64,000 nt of DNA from Deltaproteobacteria bacterium HGW-Deltaproteobacteria-19 (GTDB lineage: Bacteria; Desulfobacterota; Syntrophia; Syntrophales; PHBD01), in contig PHBD01000014.1 in NCBI GenBank assembly GCA_002841865.1, forward strand, positions 53,723 to 117,722. Direction: 5' to 3'. Within the stretch, counting starts at the first letter, position 1. Each line of letters starts with the position of its first letter. Below the pieces are notes generated by a model that ran no database searches, was not told the origin of the DNA, and was given only the letters and a program-made list of their open reading frames with translations. The translations under genes and the position numbers were made by a program. This document shows, in pieces, positions 53,003 through 62,452 of the stretch.

Positions 53003-54328
53003 ATGCTGCTTAACTTGCGAAAAAGACAGATTTTCCTGCTGACAGGCCATGCGCTGATCGCCGTGTTCTCCTTCTACCTGGCACGATTTGTTCTGTACGG
53101 CGTTCACCTGACGCTGAACAATATCTTCATCAGTTTGGATGTGTTTGCCATCCTATCGTATTTGCTTGTCTTTTATGTATTCGATCTTTATGACCTCGGA
53201 CTCCCTTTCCGCAAGATTCGATTCCTGGTGCGCTTCGTCCTGGCGCAGATCCTGGTGTTCATTCTGATTGCAACGTGGTCCTTCGTGTTTCAGGAACGGC
53301 CTTACGGAATGCGGGTTCTGGCGGTCCAGGGATTGATCGTGTTCGTCCTTGCCCTGGGGTGGTCGATGCTTTTCGACCGTTTGATTGCGAATGTGACTAA
53401 GGCCCTCCGGGTGGCGGTGCTGGGTTGCGAGGATACGGCGGAGGCACTGCGGAAGGCGTTGGGGCGGAGGCCGGACTACGCGGTTGCCTTGACCCTGAAG
53501 AAAGGGTGGGAGGGCCGGATCGAAAGCCTCGTGGAGGAGAAGGCCTTCGACGAGATCGTGGTGAATACGAAAAGGGGGGTCAGCCCCGAGTCCTACAGAG
53601 CCCTCATTGAGGCAAAGATGCGGGGTGTCATGGTGTACGATGTGCCGGGATTTTACGAGCGAGTGCTGGATAAGCTCCCCGTCAGCGGCATGAGCGACGT
53701 CTGGCTGGCCCACGTGCCGCTGTCCGGGGTCCGGAAGACAATCTACAACCAGAGACTGAAACGAATCCTGGGAGTTGTGCTTTCTCTGGCCGCACTGGCG
53801 ATCCTGTCGCCGGTGATGCTGTTCATCGCCCTGGTCATCCGGATGGACTCCCCCGGGCCCGTCTTCTACCGTCAACGGCGGATCGGCCTGAACCGGGTGC
53901 CGTTCAACCTGGTCAAGTTCCGGTCCATGACGATGGGGATGGACGCCATGCGGGAAAATGCGGGACGGGAGGATGATCCACGGATTACCTGGGTGGGGAG
54001 AGTCATTCGGAAATACAGGCTGGATGAACTGCCCCAGCTCTGGAACGTACTGCGGGGAGACATGTGCCTGGTGGGCCCTCGGGCGCTGATGGAGGAGGAG
54101 GTCGAGGAATTCGAGCAGAAAATTTCCTATTTTTCACTGCGGCATTTTATCCGGCCGGGAATCTCCGGGTGGGCTCAGATCAATTATCCCCACGGAGTGA
54201 CGGTGGAGGATGCCCTGGCGAAGCTGGAATACGACCTCTACTACATGAAGAACGCCTCGATGTCGCTGGACCTGTACATCTTGCTGAGGACGATGCGGAC
54301 GATGCTGTTGGCGAAGGGGGGGAAGTAA
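53003..54328 (+). CDS. Undecaprenyl-phosphate sugar phosphotransferase (bacterial sugar transferase)
   Basis: 441 residues: four N-terminal membrane helices, a CoA-binding-like Rossmann domain (about 130-215), a fifth helix (about 255-280) and the catalytic C-terminal domain with DSPGPVFYRQRRIGLNRVPFNLVKFRSM, YRLDELPQLWNVLRGDMCLVGPRA and PGISGWAQIN. It transfers a sugar-1-phosphate to undecaprenyl phosphate, starting exopolysaccharide synthesis. It resembles the TIGR03013/EpsB group. The stop overlaps a small ORF (TAATG). Confidence 0.92.
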   Translation: MLLNLRKRQIFLLTGHALIAVFSFYLARFVLYGVHLTLNNIFISLDVFAILSYLLVFYVFDLYDLGLPFRKIRFLVRFVLAQILVFILIATWSFVFQERPYGMRVLAVQGLIVFVLALGWSMLFDRLIANVTKALRVAVLGCEDTAEALRKALGRRPDYAVALTLKKGWEGRIESLVEEKAFDEIVVNTKRGVSPESYRALIEAKMRGVMVYDVPGFYERVLDKLPVSGMSDVWLAHVPLSGVRKTIYNQRLKRILGVVLSLAALAILSPVMLFIALVIRMDSPGPVFYRQRRIGLNRVPFNLVKFRSMTMGMDAMRENAGREDDPRITWVGRVIRKYRLDELPQLWNVLRGDMCLVGPRALMEEEVEEFEQKISYFSLRHFIRPGISGWAQINYPHGVTVEDALAKLEYDLYYMKNASMSLDLYILLRTMRTMLLAKGGK

Positions 54329-54507
54329 TGATTGGAAGAATTGTCCGGTACGAGGTCGTCACGGCGGGGAAAGTGCCGTCATCCGGCAGGTTCATAGTGA
54401 TGAAGGGAAATTCCGATATCGGCGGACGGGGGCTTGCCGCAGAGGGTAGCCTTATTCCCCTGAATCGGTCGCTCAAGGCATACGAGGGGGCGAACGCGAA
54501 GTGGTGA
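54328..54507 (+). CDS. Small hypothetical ORF in export operon
   Basis: 59 residues. Its ATG overlaps the stop of the sugar transferase (TAATG) and its end overlaps the YjbH start by 7 bases. No domain is recognised. The coupling suggests it is translated, but it could be a spacer. Confidence 0.3.
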   Translation: MIGRIVRYEVVTAGKVPSSGRFIVMKGNSDIGGRGLAAEGSLIPLNRSLKAYEGANAKW

Positions 54508-56582
54508 CGGGCGATGGTGTACCTCTCCTGACCGTTGGATGGCTGTTCATCCTTATTACGCTGTCGCTTCTTCCGGGGAAATCGTTTGGCTCTGATGCGC
54601 CTTTCACGGGGGCCGCAAACTGGGGCGGTACAGGATTGATGGCAGTCCCGACCGCACGGCTCATGCGAGAGGGGACCTACAGGATTGGGGCATCCCAGGT
54701 TCATCCATACCGGTATTACTACGGCGCCGTGAGCCCTCTCAAGGGCCTTGAAATCGACGGGCGGATTACGGAGGTGATCGGAGTCAGGGGATTTGCCGAC
54801 AGCCCGGAATACGGCAATTACAAGGACAAGGCCATAGACCTCAAATACCGGATCCTGCCGGAGACGAAATACCTGCCTGCCCTGGCTGTCGGCCTGATGG
54901 ACCCCCACGGGACCCGAATCTACAGCTCTCAATATGTTGTTGCCAGCAAGCAGATCTATCCATTCGATTTTACATTCGGCTTTGCCAACGGGCGCTATGG
55001 GAAACAGGTGCTTGCCGATGTCGGGTCCGGAGATTCCGTCAAGGCGGAAATCTTCAGCGATCCGGGGCAGTGGTGGAGCGACGCGAACTATTTCTGGGGC
55101 GTTGAGTTCTCCCCCGTTGACTGGCTTTCTTTGATGGTCGAATACGATCCGGCGCCCTATCACACGCATCGGCGCGATCCGGCATATTCCACATACTTCA
55201 GTGAGGCTGTGCCTTCGAAATTCAACTACGGCGTGCGGATCAGGCCCTGGGACTGGGCGGAAGTTGTTTTGAGCTACCAGCGGGGAGACACGGTCGGGGC
55301 GAACCTGAATTTCACGTTCGATCTTGGCCGGCCTCTGCTTCCCATCGCCGATCCGCCCCTGCTGGAAAGCACGGAGATGCGGTCAAAGCCGTTCTCGGAG
55401 CGGTTAACGGAAGCGCTTTCCCTGTCCGGTTTCAGCGACATCAGGATCCTGGAAGCCGGAGGCGATCTGTGGGTGCAGGCTGCCAACCGGAGATACTTAT
55501 ACGAAATGAAAGCCATGGGGGTTGTCCTGCGGGTTGTCGATCGGGTGGCACCTCCGGGGATACAGGGTGTGCATATCTTCCTTACTCAGCTGGGCATTCC
55601 GATGACATCCTTCTCGACCACCCGCGAGGACATCCGGATGTATGCCACGAAACAGCTGAACCTTCGTGAATTCATGCAGATATCCGAACTGCGGGCGGAC
55701 GTACGGAAACCACTGAAGTCAGAGACGAAACGAAAGGAATATTTCGATTATGGGCTGAAACCCGATTGCAGGACCTACCTGAACGATCCCTCGGGCTTCT
55801 TCAAGTATCGCTTCGGTTTGAGCGGGTGGGTCAGCTTCTCGCCATGGCCGGGGAGTGCCCTGCTGGTCGCGGCGGAGACGTTTCCCGCCAATACGATTTC
55901 TTCTCCCAACACCCCCTCCTCGAATGCCGTGCGGACGGACCTGGTGGACTATATCCAGGAAAAAGTCAGCCTGAGCGGCTTGTCGGTCAGCCAGATCTGG
56001 AAGAGCGAGAGGGAGATCTACAGCCGGCTGTCCGCCGGGCTCCTGGAGATCCAGTATGCCGGTGTCGACGCGGAGATCGCGACGCCGCTCTTTGGAGGGC
56101 GACTGCTCGTCGGTGTGGGCGGGAGTGCAGTAAAAAAGCGGGACCCGAAGAGTCCCTTCAGGCTCAAGGAAAACGACTACAAGGATTACTACACGACGGG
56201 TTTTTTCAATACCCGCCTGAACATCCCGGAACTGGACGCGAATATCGACGTGAAGGCCGGGCGGTTCCTGGCGGGGGACAATGGCGTGCAGGTGACCGTC
56301 TCGAAGAGTTTTCACGGTGTGGTCCTGTCCGCCTGGTACGGCGTTTCCGACACGTCCATCTTCAGGGACAGCTACAACCGGGGATACCACGACAAGGGGA
56401 TTTCCGTATCGATCCCGATAAGCCTTTTCCTCGGCAGGGATTCGAAGACGTCATACAGCTACTCGCTTTCCCCCTGGACGAGAGACGTGGCCCAGGACAT
56501 CGCACATCCGGGGAGCCTCTTCGACTTCATCGGCCGCAGTGTCAAGGTGCTCATGGACAGAGACCGGGGCATGATCCAATGA
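54501..56582 (+). CDS. YjbH-type outer membrane protein
   Basis: 693 residues with a signal peptide (LFILITLSLLPGKSFG). The start of the mature part, GAANWGGTGLMAVPTARLMREGTYRIG, is the YjbH signature, followed by aromatic beta-barrel-like strands and a middle periplasmic domain (about 290-420). YjbH partners with exopolysaccharide synthesis and secretion in enteric bacteria. Start is GTG after a GAGGGGG run. It lies between the initiating transferase and the export proteins. Confidence 0.83.
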   Translation: MVTGDGVPLLTVGWLFILITLSLLPGKSFGSDAPFTGAANWGGTGLMAVPTARLMREGTYRIGASQVHPYRYYYGAVSPLKGLEIDGRITEVIGVRGFADSPEYGNYKDKAIDLKYRILPETKYLPALAVGLMDPHGTRIYSSQYVVASKQIYPFDFTFGFANGRYGKQVLADVGSGDSVKAEIFSDPGQWWSDANYFWGVEFSPVDWLSLMVEYDPAPYHTHRRDPAYSTYFSEAVPSKFNYGVRIRPWDWAEVVLSYQRGDTVGANLNFTFDLGRPLLPIADPPLLESTEMRSKPFSERLTEALSLSGFSDIRILEAGGDLWVQAANRRYLYEMKAMGVVLRVVDRVAPPGIQGVHIFLTQLGIPMTSFSTTREDIRMYATKQLNLREFMQISELRADVRKPLKSETKRKEYFDYGLKPDCRTYLNDPSGFFKYRFGLSGWVSFSPWPGSALLVAAETFPANTISSPNTPSSNAVRTDLVDYIQEKVSLSGLSVSQIWKSEREIYSRLSAGLLEIQYAGVDAEIATPLFGGRLLVGVGGSAVKKRDPKSPFRLKENDYKDYYTTGFFNTRLNIPELDANIDVKAGRFLAGDNGVQVTVSKSFHGVVLSAWYGVSDTSIFRDSYNRGYHDKGISVSIPISLFLGRDSKTSYSYSLSPWTRDVAQDIAHPGSLFDFIGRSVKVLMDRDRGMIQ

Positions 56583-56639
56583 CAGGAATGATCGTAGATT
56601 GAGCAGCACGTTATCCAGGTAATTGAAAGAAGGGACGTA

Positions 56640-57659
56640 ATGGGGATCGGTAAGGAAAACGCAATGAAAGAAGAAAGGCGGCCGACGAACGAGGGTTCCG
56701 GGGACGACGCCATGGTCCAGTTGATGGACTTCTGGCTGGTCGTCAAACGGCGAAAGCGTTTCATCGGTCGGTTCGTCCTGGCGGTCCTGGTTCTGACCGT
56801 CGTGTCGACCCTGCTGATGGAGGACGTCTACCAGGCGACGGCGGTCATCTCCCCCATTGCCGGGAAAGACAACGGCGGAACGCTATCGACCCTTGCGCAG
56901 CAGTTCGGTGGCATCGCCGGGGCATCGCTCCTTGGCGTTCCGGCCAGCGCCACAGACATCATGAACTTCCTGAACTCGAAGATCCTGCGGGAAAAAATCA
57001 TCGAGAGGAACAACCTGCTGCCCGCATTGTTCCCGGACCAATGGGACTGGAAACAGAACCGCTGGAAAGTAGGGCTGCTCGGTGGCATCAGCCTGAACCC
57101 TCTCACCTATGTCGGCAAGGCCGTTCAGGTGCTGCAACCTGCACAGATGCCGCGAAAGCCGATAAAGGATGAACGTGTTCCCGACACTTGGGACGGTCTG
57201 CGAAAACTCGACGACATGGTGATTGTGAAGAACAATCTGGATGAAAACTCCATCACCATTGCCGTCAGCCACCCGGACCCTGACATGGCGGCAAAAATCG
57301 TGGAGTACTTCCTGACCGCCTTGAACGACCACATGAGCAGCGAGGCCCGTCGTGTTGCTCTGCTCGAGGAACAGCTTGACAAGACCGCCGATCCGTTCAT
57401 CCGGCAGAACATCTACAACATGATCGCCCAGCAGATCGAGCGGTCCATGACGGCGGAGGCGAAGGAGAACTTCGCCTTCAAGGTCATCGACCCGCCCAGG
57501 GCACCCGACAGGACGTTCAAGCCGAAGCGGATGCAGATCGTTCTGGTGAGTCTCTTTCTTTCCCTGTTTGTTGCCGTTGCGGTCGTGTTTGTGCTGGAAA
57601 ACCTGGAAGGTTGGAAAAATTTCCTGAAGGAGCGAGAGAATGAAAATCCGGTCCGTTAA
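56640..57659 (+). CDS. Wzz-type polysaccharide chain-length/co-polymerase protein
   Basis: 339 residues: N-terminal membrane helix (about 42-60), periplasmic coiled region, and a second helix near the end (about 303-325). QLMDFWLVVKRRKRFIGRFV is typical of Wzz domains, and FKPKRMQIVLVSLFLSLFVAV is the typical proline-containing tail helix. It lacks a tyrosine kinase domain. It starts after GAAGGGACGTA and overlaps the SLBB gene by 20 bases. Confidence 0.87.
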   Translation: MGIGKENAMKEERRPTNEGSGDDAMVQLMDFWLVVKRRKRFIGRFVLAVLVLTVVSTLLMEDVYQATAVISPIAGKDNGGTLSTLAQQFGGIAGASLLGVPASATDIMNFLNSKILREKIIERNNLLPALFPDQWDWKQNRWKVGLLGGISLNPLTYVGKAVQVLQPAQMPRKPIKDERVPDTWDGLRKLDDMVIVKNNLDENSITIAVSHPDPDMAAKIVEYFLTALNDHMSSEARRVALLEEQLDKTADPFIRQNIYNMIAQQIERSMTAEAKENFAFKVIDPPRAPDRTFKPKRMQIVLVSLFLSLFVAVAVVFVLENLEGWKNFLKERENENPVR

Positions 57660-60600
57660 ATCGATTTTCTTAACCTTAATGTTCTTCATGCTGGCCGCCG
57701 AACCCATTCTGGCGCAGGAGCTGTCGATCGACACCATCTGTCAGCAGAAGAACCTGACGCCGGAGCGGTGCCAGGTCCTGAAGAATCAAGCCTCGGCATC
57801 GAGCGTTTCGCCGGGGAGCTTTAACGGTGCCCTGAACCTGGGTGTCAGTCAGGACCTGTCGGTCGACGCCATCTGCCGGCAGAAGAACCTTGCGCCGCAT
57901 CAGTGCCAGGCCTTGAAGAGCCAGATATCCGCTTCAGGCACGGCAGTGGAACCGGTTGCAGTCAAGGCTGAAAAAAACGTGTCGGCTCAGGGGATCCATG
58001 TACCGACGGAATTAATGCCGGAACCGAAAAGAAAAGGCCTTTTCGAGCGGTCACGACCGGCCGGGCGATTTCAGGACGTGTCGGAGGACCTGAAGCCTTT
58101 CGGATACGACTTTTTCAGGGAAGCCGCGGTCAGCATGACGACGGACCGGAAGGACATCCCCGTTCCGATGAATTATGTCGTCGGGCCCGGGGATGAGGTG
58201 AAAATCCTGTTATGGGGCCGTGTAAGCGGTCAGCACAACCTGATCGTCGATCGGGACGGCAAGATCACGCTTCCCCAGATCGGCCCGATCTTTGTGGCCG
58301 GTATGAGCTTCGAGGAAATGTCCAAGAAGGTCATCGCCCAGGCTCAGCAGATCGTCGGCGCCAGTGTCGACATCTCCATGGGGTCGCTGAAGACGATCCC
58401 CATCTTCGTCCTGGGCGACGTGCGCCGGCCTGGGGCTTACACCATCGGTTCCCTGGCAACCATCACCGACGCCCTGCTTATGGCCGGCGGCCCGACGGAC
58501 ATCGGGTCGATGCGGAAGATTCAGCTCCGCCGGAAAGGCAGGATCGTGGGGTCCTTTGACCTCTATGACCTTTTCCTGAAAGGCGACCGGTCCGGGGACA
58601 TGACCGTACGTCGGGACGACGTCGTATTCGTACCCGTGGCCGGCCCGATCGTGGGCGTCGCCGGCAACGTGCGCCGGCCGGCGATCTATGAGATGAGGGA
58701 TGCAACGGACCTGTACCAAGTCTTCGAACTTGCAGGGGGGATCATCCCGTCGGCCTATATGCAACAGATCCAGGTATCGAGGGTGCAGAACAACGAACAG
58801 CAGGTCGTCATCGATCTGAGCGACCGGGATCTGAAGAAATCTGCCGGGTTCCAGATGCGGGATGCTGATCTGGTGCGGATTTTCTCCATCGTCGACATCG
58901 ACCGGAACGCCGTCTATCTGGAGGGGAACATCCACAAGCCCGGCAAGTTCGAGCATAAGCCCGGAATGCGGGTGCTGGACCTCATCCATGGAGTCGACAA
59001 CCTCAAGAATGAAACATATTTTGAGTATGCCCTGATCAAGAGAATCAAGCTGCCCGAACGGAGCACGATGCTGGTGTCCTTCAATCTGCACCGTCTGCTC
59101 ATTGAAAAGGATGAAACCGCCAACATCGAACTGAGGCCCGGGGACCAGGTGTTCGTATTCTCCCGCTGGATGTTTCAGGACAAGCCGTTTGCCAGCATCG
59201 AGGGTGAGATCCGCGGAGACTGCCTGGAGATGGCCGAATTCTCCGGAGATTCCCTGGAAAGAGTCCCGAAGGCACAGCCGGGGCCGACAGATCGTAAGAA
59301 AGACTGGTTGGCGCAGGCCGCCAAAATCCGGAAAATCGGCGAGGATCTCGAACGCGACAATCAGAAACTGCTGGCGGATAGGGTGCTCCGTATCTCCGGG
59401 CGCTTGAAAAAGGAAGGCCGTTATGACCCGAAGGAAGATCTCCGGGAAGTGGCAGCGGAAATGAGAAAGATGAACATGCCCGGCTACCTGGAAAGAATCA
59501 GCGATGTGGAAAAGGATTTCTCCCTGGCCTGCCGATTCCTGGTCACGGAGAACCTGCACGTCCGGGACGCTATCCTCGGTGCGGGTGGACTTACGCCCGA
59601 TGCAGACCGGGAGATGGGGGAGATTGTCCGATTCAGGAATAACCGGGAGTACGAGACCTTCTATTTCCACGTCGGAAAGGCCATGTCCGGGGATCCGCGG
59701 GAAAACCATGCCGTTTTGCCGAAAGATCGCATCGTCGTTCATTCCATCTGGGAAAAAATGCCGCGTCAATACGTCTATGTGGAGGGAGAGGTTAGCCGGC
59801 CCGGAATCTATGTGTACACGAAAGGCATGAAAGTCAGCGATCTTGTCTTCAAGGGCGGCGGCCTGCTGGAGTCGGCCTACCGGGAAGAGGCGGAGCTTTC
59901 TTCGCAAACGGTGGAGGAGGGGAGGAGGGGGGTTCTCCAGCACAAAAAGATCCGCTTGAAAGACGTGCTTGAGGGAAAACCAGAGGCCGATGTGGAGTTG
60001 AATCCCTTCGACAGGCTTCTGGTCAGGAGAATCAGCAACTGGCGTACGGAACAGTTTGCCTTTGTTTCGGGGGAATTTCTTTTCGAGGGGAAGTATGCCG
60101 TCCGGAAGGGAGAGAGGCTGTCGTCACTGATCGAGCGGGCCGGAGGCTTTACGGACAAGGCATACCTGCGGGGCGCCGTCTTCAAGAGGGAGAGCGTACG
60201 GTCGCTGCAGCAAGCCAGCCTGGAGGATATGGCCCGGAGAATGGAGAAAGAGATCCTTGCCGGAGGCGCGGCACAAATCTCCTCTTCGCTCTCCGCTGAG
60301 GAAGTGGCAGCCAGAAGGATCGAGCTGGATCAGAAAAAGAAACTGGTCGATGTCTTTCGCCAGTTGAAGGCCACGGGCCGCATGACGATCCAACTTGCTC
60401 ACCTTCGGGTCCTCAAGGGCGGTCCGTATGACATCGAGCTGGAAAACGGTGACAGCCTGTACATCCCGCCGCGGCCGAGCGTCGTGAACGTGGCGGGTGC
60501 CGTGATGAGCCCGACGAGCCACCTGTTCATGGACCGTCTGGATTACAGGGATTATATCCGCCTCTCCGGCGGGTATGGCCAGTACGCGGATGAGGGCAAC

Positions 60601-60846
60601 ATCTTCATTTTGAAGGCCAATGGCAGTGCCATCAAGGCAGGTGATCGATACCTGACATGGAGTGACGGTAAGGATCGATGGGAGATTGCACCATTTGCAG
60701 AGAGCGCCGACGCCATGGAACCGGGGGATGTAGTGGTTGTTCCGGAGAAACTGGAACGGATCGCCTGGCTCCGGGAGATCCGCGACATGGCTCAAATCCT
60801 CATGAACATCGCGGCCACGACGGGGATCATCATCAAGGTGTTTTGA
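57640..60846 (+). CDS. SLBB-domain outer-membrane polysaccharide export protein (Wza-like)
   Basis: 1068 residues, much longer than Wza. Signal peptide 1-25, then two copies of a C-x9-C unit (residues 27-53 and 72-99) that are almost identical. The Poly_export domain (YVVGPGDEVKILLWG, about 179-193) is followed by several SLBB repeats (for example IFVLGDVRRPGAYTIG, VGVAGNVRRPAIYEM, VYVEGEVSRPGIYVYTKG). A helical insert sits at about 545-620. It forms the export channel for polysaccharide through the outer membrane. Partner of the Wzz gene. Confidence 0.88.
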   Translation: MKIRSVKSIFLTLMFFMLAAEPILAQELSIDTICQQKNLTPERCQVLKNQASASSVSPGSFNGALNLGVSQDLSVDAICRQKNLAPHQCQALKSQISASGTAVEPVAVKAEKNVSAQGIHVPTELMPEPKRKGLFERSRPAGRFQDVSEDLKPFGYDFFREAAVSMTTDRKDIPVPMNYVVGPGDEVKILLWGRVSGQHNLIVDRDGKITLPQIGPIFVAGMSFEEMSKKVIAQAQQIVGASVDISMGSLKTIPIFVLGDVRRPGAYTIGSLATITDALLMAGGPTDIGSMRKIQLRRKGRIVGSFDLYDLFLKGDRSGDMTVRRDDVVFVPVAGPIVGVAGNVRRPAIYEMRDATDLYQVFELAGGIIPSAYMQQIQVSRVQNNEQQVVIDLSDRDLKKSAGFQMRDADLVRIFSIVDIDRNAVYLEGNIHKPGKFEHKPGMRVLDLIHGVDNLKNETYFEYALIKRIKLPERSTMLVSFNLHRLLIEKDETANIELRPGDQVFVFSRWMFQDKPFASIEGEIRGDCLEMAEFSGDSLERVPKAQPGPTDRKKDWLAQAAKIRKIGEDLERDNQKLLADRVLRISGRLKKEGRYDPKEDLREVAAEMRKMNMPGYLERISDVEKDFSLACRFLVTENLHVRDAILGAGGLTPDADREMGEIVRFRNNREYETFYFHVGKAMSGDPRENHAVLPKDRIVVHSIWEKMPRQYVYVEGEVSRPGIYVYTKGMKVSDLVFKGGGLLESAYREEAELSSQTVEEGRRGVLQHKKIRLKDVLEGKPEADVELNPFDRLLVRRISNWRTEQFAFVSGEFLFEGKYAVRKGERLSSLIERAGGFTDKAYLRGAVFKRESVRSLQQASLEDMARRMEKEILAGGAAQISSSLSAEEVAARRIELDQKKKLVDVFRQLKATGRMTIQLAHLRVLKGGPYDIELENGDSLYIPPRPSVVNVAGAVMSPTSHLFMDRLDYRDYIRLSGGYGQYADEGNIFILKANGSAIKAGDRYLTWSDGKDRWEIAPFAESADAMEPGDVVVVPEKLERIAWLREIRDMAQILMNIAATTGIIIKVF

Positions 60847-60910
60847 CGAGGAGAAGCAGTCGTTGTGATATCGGGACTCTTTTGTACAACTGAACGCCAA
60901 GGAGGAGATC

Positions 60911-61690
60911 GTGAGAAGGGTTTGGATTCGTTGTCTGATCACAGTCATTTTTTCCTTTCAGTTCATCGTTCCGGTTGCCGCGCTTTCCACACCCAAAGTG
61001 GGGCAGTTCATCCTGGTCAACGGTGATATTACGTTGATCCGGGCGGGGGTTATGTACAAGCCGGCCGTACGGGAAGACGTGCAGGAGGGGGACGTCATCC
61101 AGACCGGGAAGAACGCCTCCGTCAAGGTGATGCTGCAGGACGATACGGTGATCACGATTGATCGGAACAGCCGTTTCATCATGAAGAAATTTGCGCTCCG
61201 GGGCGGAATCCGATCCGCGAAGATCTACCTGGCCTTCGGCAAGATCGCCGCCGATGTGAAACGGTTTGTCGGGGGCAGGAACACATTCGACCTGGAGAGC
61301 CCGACCGCTGTTGCAGGGTTGAGTGGAACCGTGGTCGAATTTGCGGTTGTAATCGGCGCTGACGGGGTGCCGACGACAACCGTCACCTGTTTGTCCGGTT
61401 CCGTCGTCGTAACTACGGCAGCGGGCTCTGTTGCGTTGGCGACGGGTCAGACGGCTGTGGCTGTCGCATCGATCGCACCGGCCGTTACGACGGCGACAAC
61501 AGCGGCGGCGGCGGCAGGAACGGCCGGGGGGACGGCGACGACCATGACCATCGGTGCGGGAACCATCGCCATCGGTGCGGTGATTGTTGCGGCGCTGGTT
61601 GCCGCGGCGGTTGCGTTATCTGGCGGCGGTGGCGGCGGCGGTGGTGGTGGCAATACTCTTTCGGGGCACACGACAACGACTCACCATTAA
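60911..61690 (+). CDS. FecR-domain exported protein with alanine/glycine-rich tail
   Basis: 259 residues: signal peptide (about 1-26), a FecR domain (about 35-150; VREDVQEGDVIQTGKNASVKVMLQDDTVITI and GRNTFDLESPTAVAGLSGTVVEF), then a long alanine/threonine-rich hydrophobic stretch and a run of ten glycines before a His/Thr end. FecR domains in such clusters are thought to bind cell wall or polysaccharide. GTG start after AAGGAGGAGATC. Confidence 0.85.
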   Translation: MRRVWIRCLITVIFSFQFIVPVAALSTPKVGQFILVNGDITLIRAGVMYKPAVREDVQEGDVIQTGKNASVKVMLQDDTVITIDRNSRFIMKKFALRGGIRSAKIYLAFGKIAADVKRFVGGRNTFDLESPTAVAGLSGTVVEFAVVIGADGVPTTTVTCLSGSVVVTTAAGSVALATGQTAVAVASIAPAVTTATTAAAAAGTAGGTATTMTIGAGTIAIGAVIVAALVAAAVALSGGGGGGGGGGNTLSGHTTTTHH

Positions 61691-61808
61691 GATCCGTCCG
61701 GAAATCCGTTTCCGAGGGGGCAGTTTTCAAAACATCGACAGCCCCCTTATTTTTGTGATTGACGATATGCGAACAATGACAAGCCGTTGGAGAAGAAGAG
61801 TAGTGAGG

Positions 61809-62348
61809 ATGCGGCCCTGTTTCGTGAGAAAAACGAAGCAGTTCGTCTCCCTGCTATTTATATCTTGTCTCGCTGTGATGCTGGTTTCCTGCCAGGCAGC
61901 GCAAAAGATGCGAGTTTCACCGGATGAACAGAATTCGATTCTTTCGGCAGCCGAGAAGCCCTTTATCCATATGAACGAGAAGAGGTACAGGGACGTCTGG
62001 GAAGGCATCAGCAGGAAATCAAAAGACGCCATCGTGAGGGACGTGCTTAAGGCCTGTAACGTCTTCCATGTCACATGTGACAGTGCAACAAAACTCCATG
62101 AGGATTTTGCGAATGCGGGGCCGAGCGCGATTGTTTACTGGGAAAATTATCTGGCAGCGTTCGATCCAAATTCCTTAATAAAGGAGAGTCGATGGGTGAT
62201 GGGCAAGGTAGGTGACGAAGAGGCGGACATCGTCGTGCGGTTCAGAGGCTCGAACGGAGATGCTGTCCTCAAGGTCGTTAAAGAGAATGGTGTCTGGAAA
62301 ATGGGACTGGAAGAAAGCTTCGGTGTCAGGAAATGGATGCCGCGGTAG
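61809..62348 (+). CDS. Lipoprotein of unknown function
   Basis: 179 residues. LLFISCLAVMLVSCQAAQ is a lipobox ending in the acylated cysteine (about residue 27), so it is a membrane-anchored lipoprotein. The mature domain is helical and then beta-rich, with two short repeated motifs (DVWEGISRKSKDAIVRDV, VVRFRGSNGDAVLKVV). No family is recognised. It lies in the export cluster between FecR and AMIN genes. Confidence 0.65.
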   Translation: MRPCFVRKTKQFVSLLFISCLAVMLVSCQAAQKMRVSPDEQNSILSAAEKPFIHMNEKRYRDVWEGISRKSKDAIVRDVLKACNVFHVTCDSATKLHEDFANAGPSAIVYWENYLAAFDPNSLIKESRWVMGKVGDEEADIVVRFRGSNGDAVLKVVKENGVWKMGLEESFGVRKWMPR

Positions 62349-62452
62349 AATAAGAAAAAATGTTGTCCCGCCGAATGATTTCAAATGCCGCGGCAGGATG
62401 GAAAAGGATCGGCAGATATGTTATGGCTGGAATCACTGAAAAGGAGGTCCCT

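Noticed and set aside
58210..59943. 577-residue minus-strand frame
   Set aside because: Antisense shadow of the SLBB protein; no start signal or domain.
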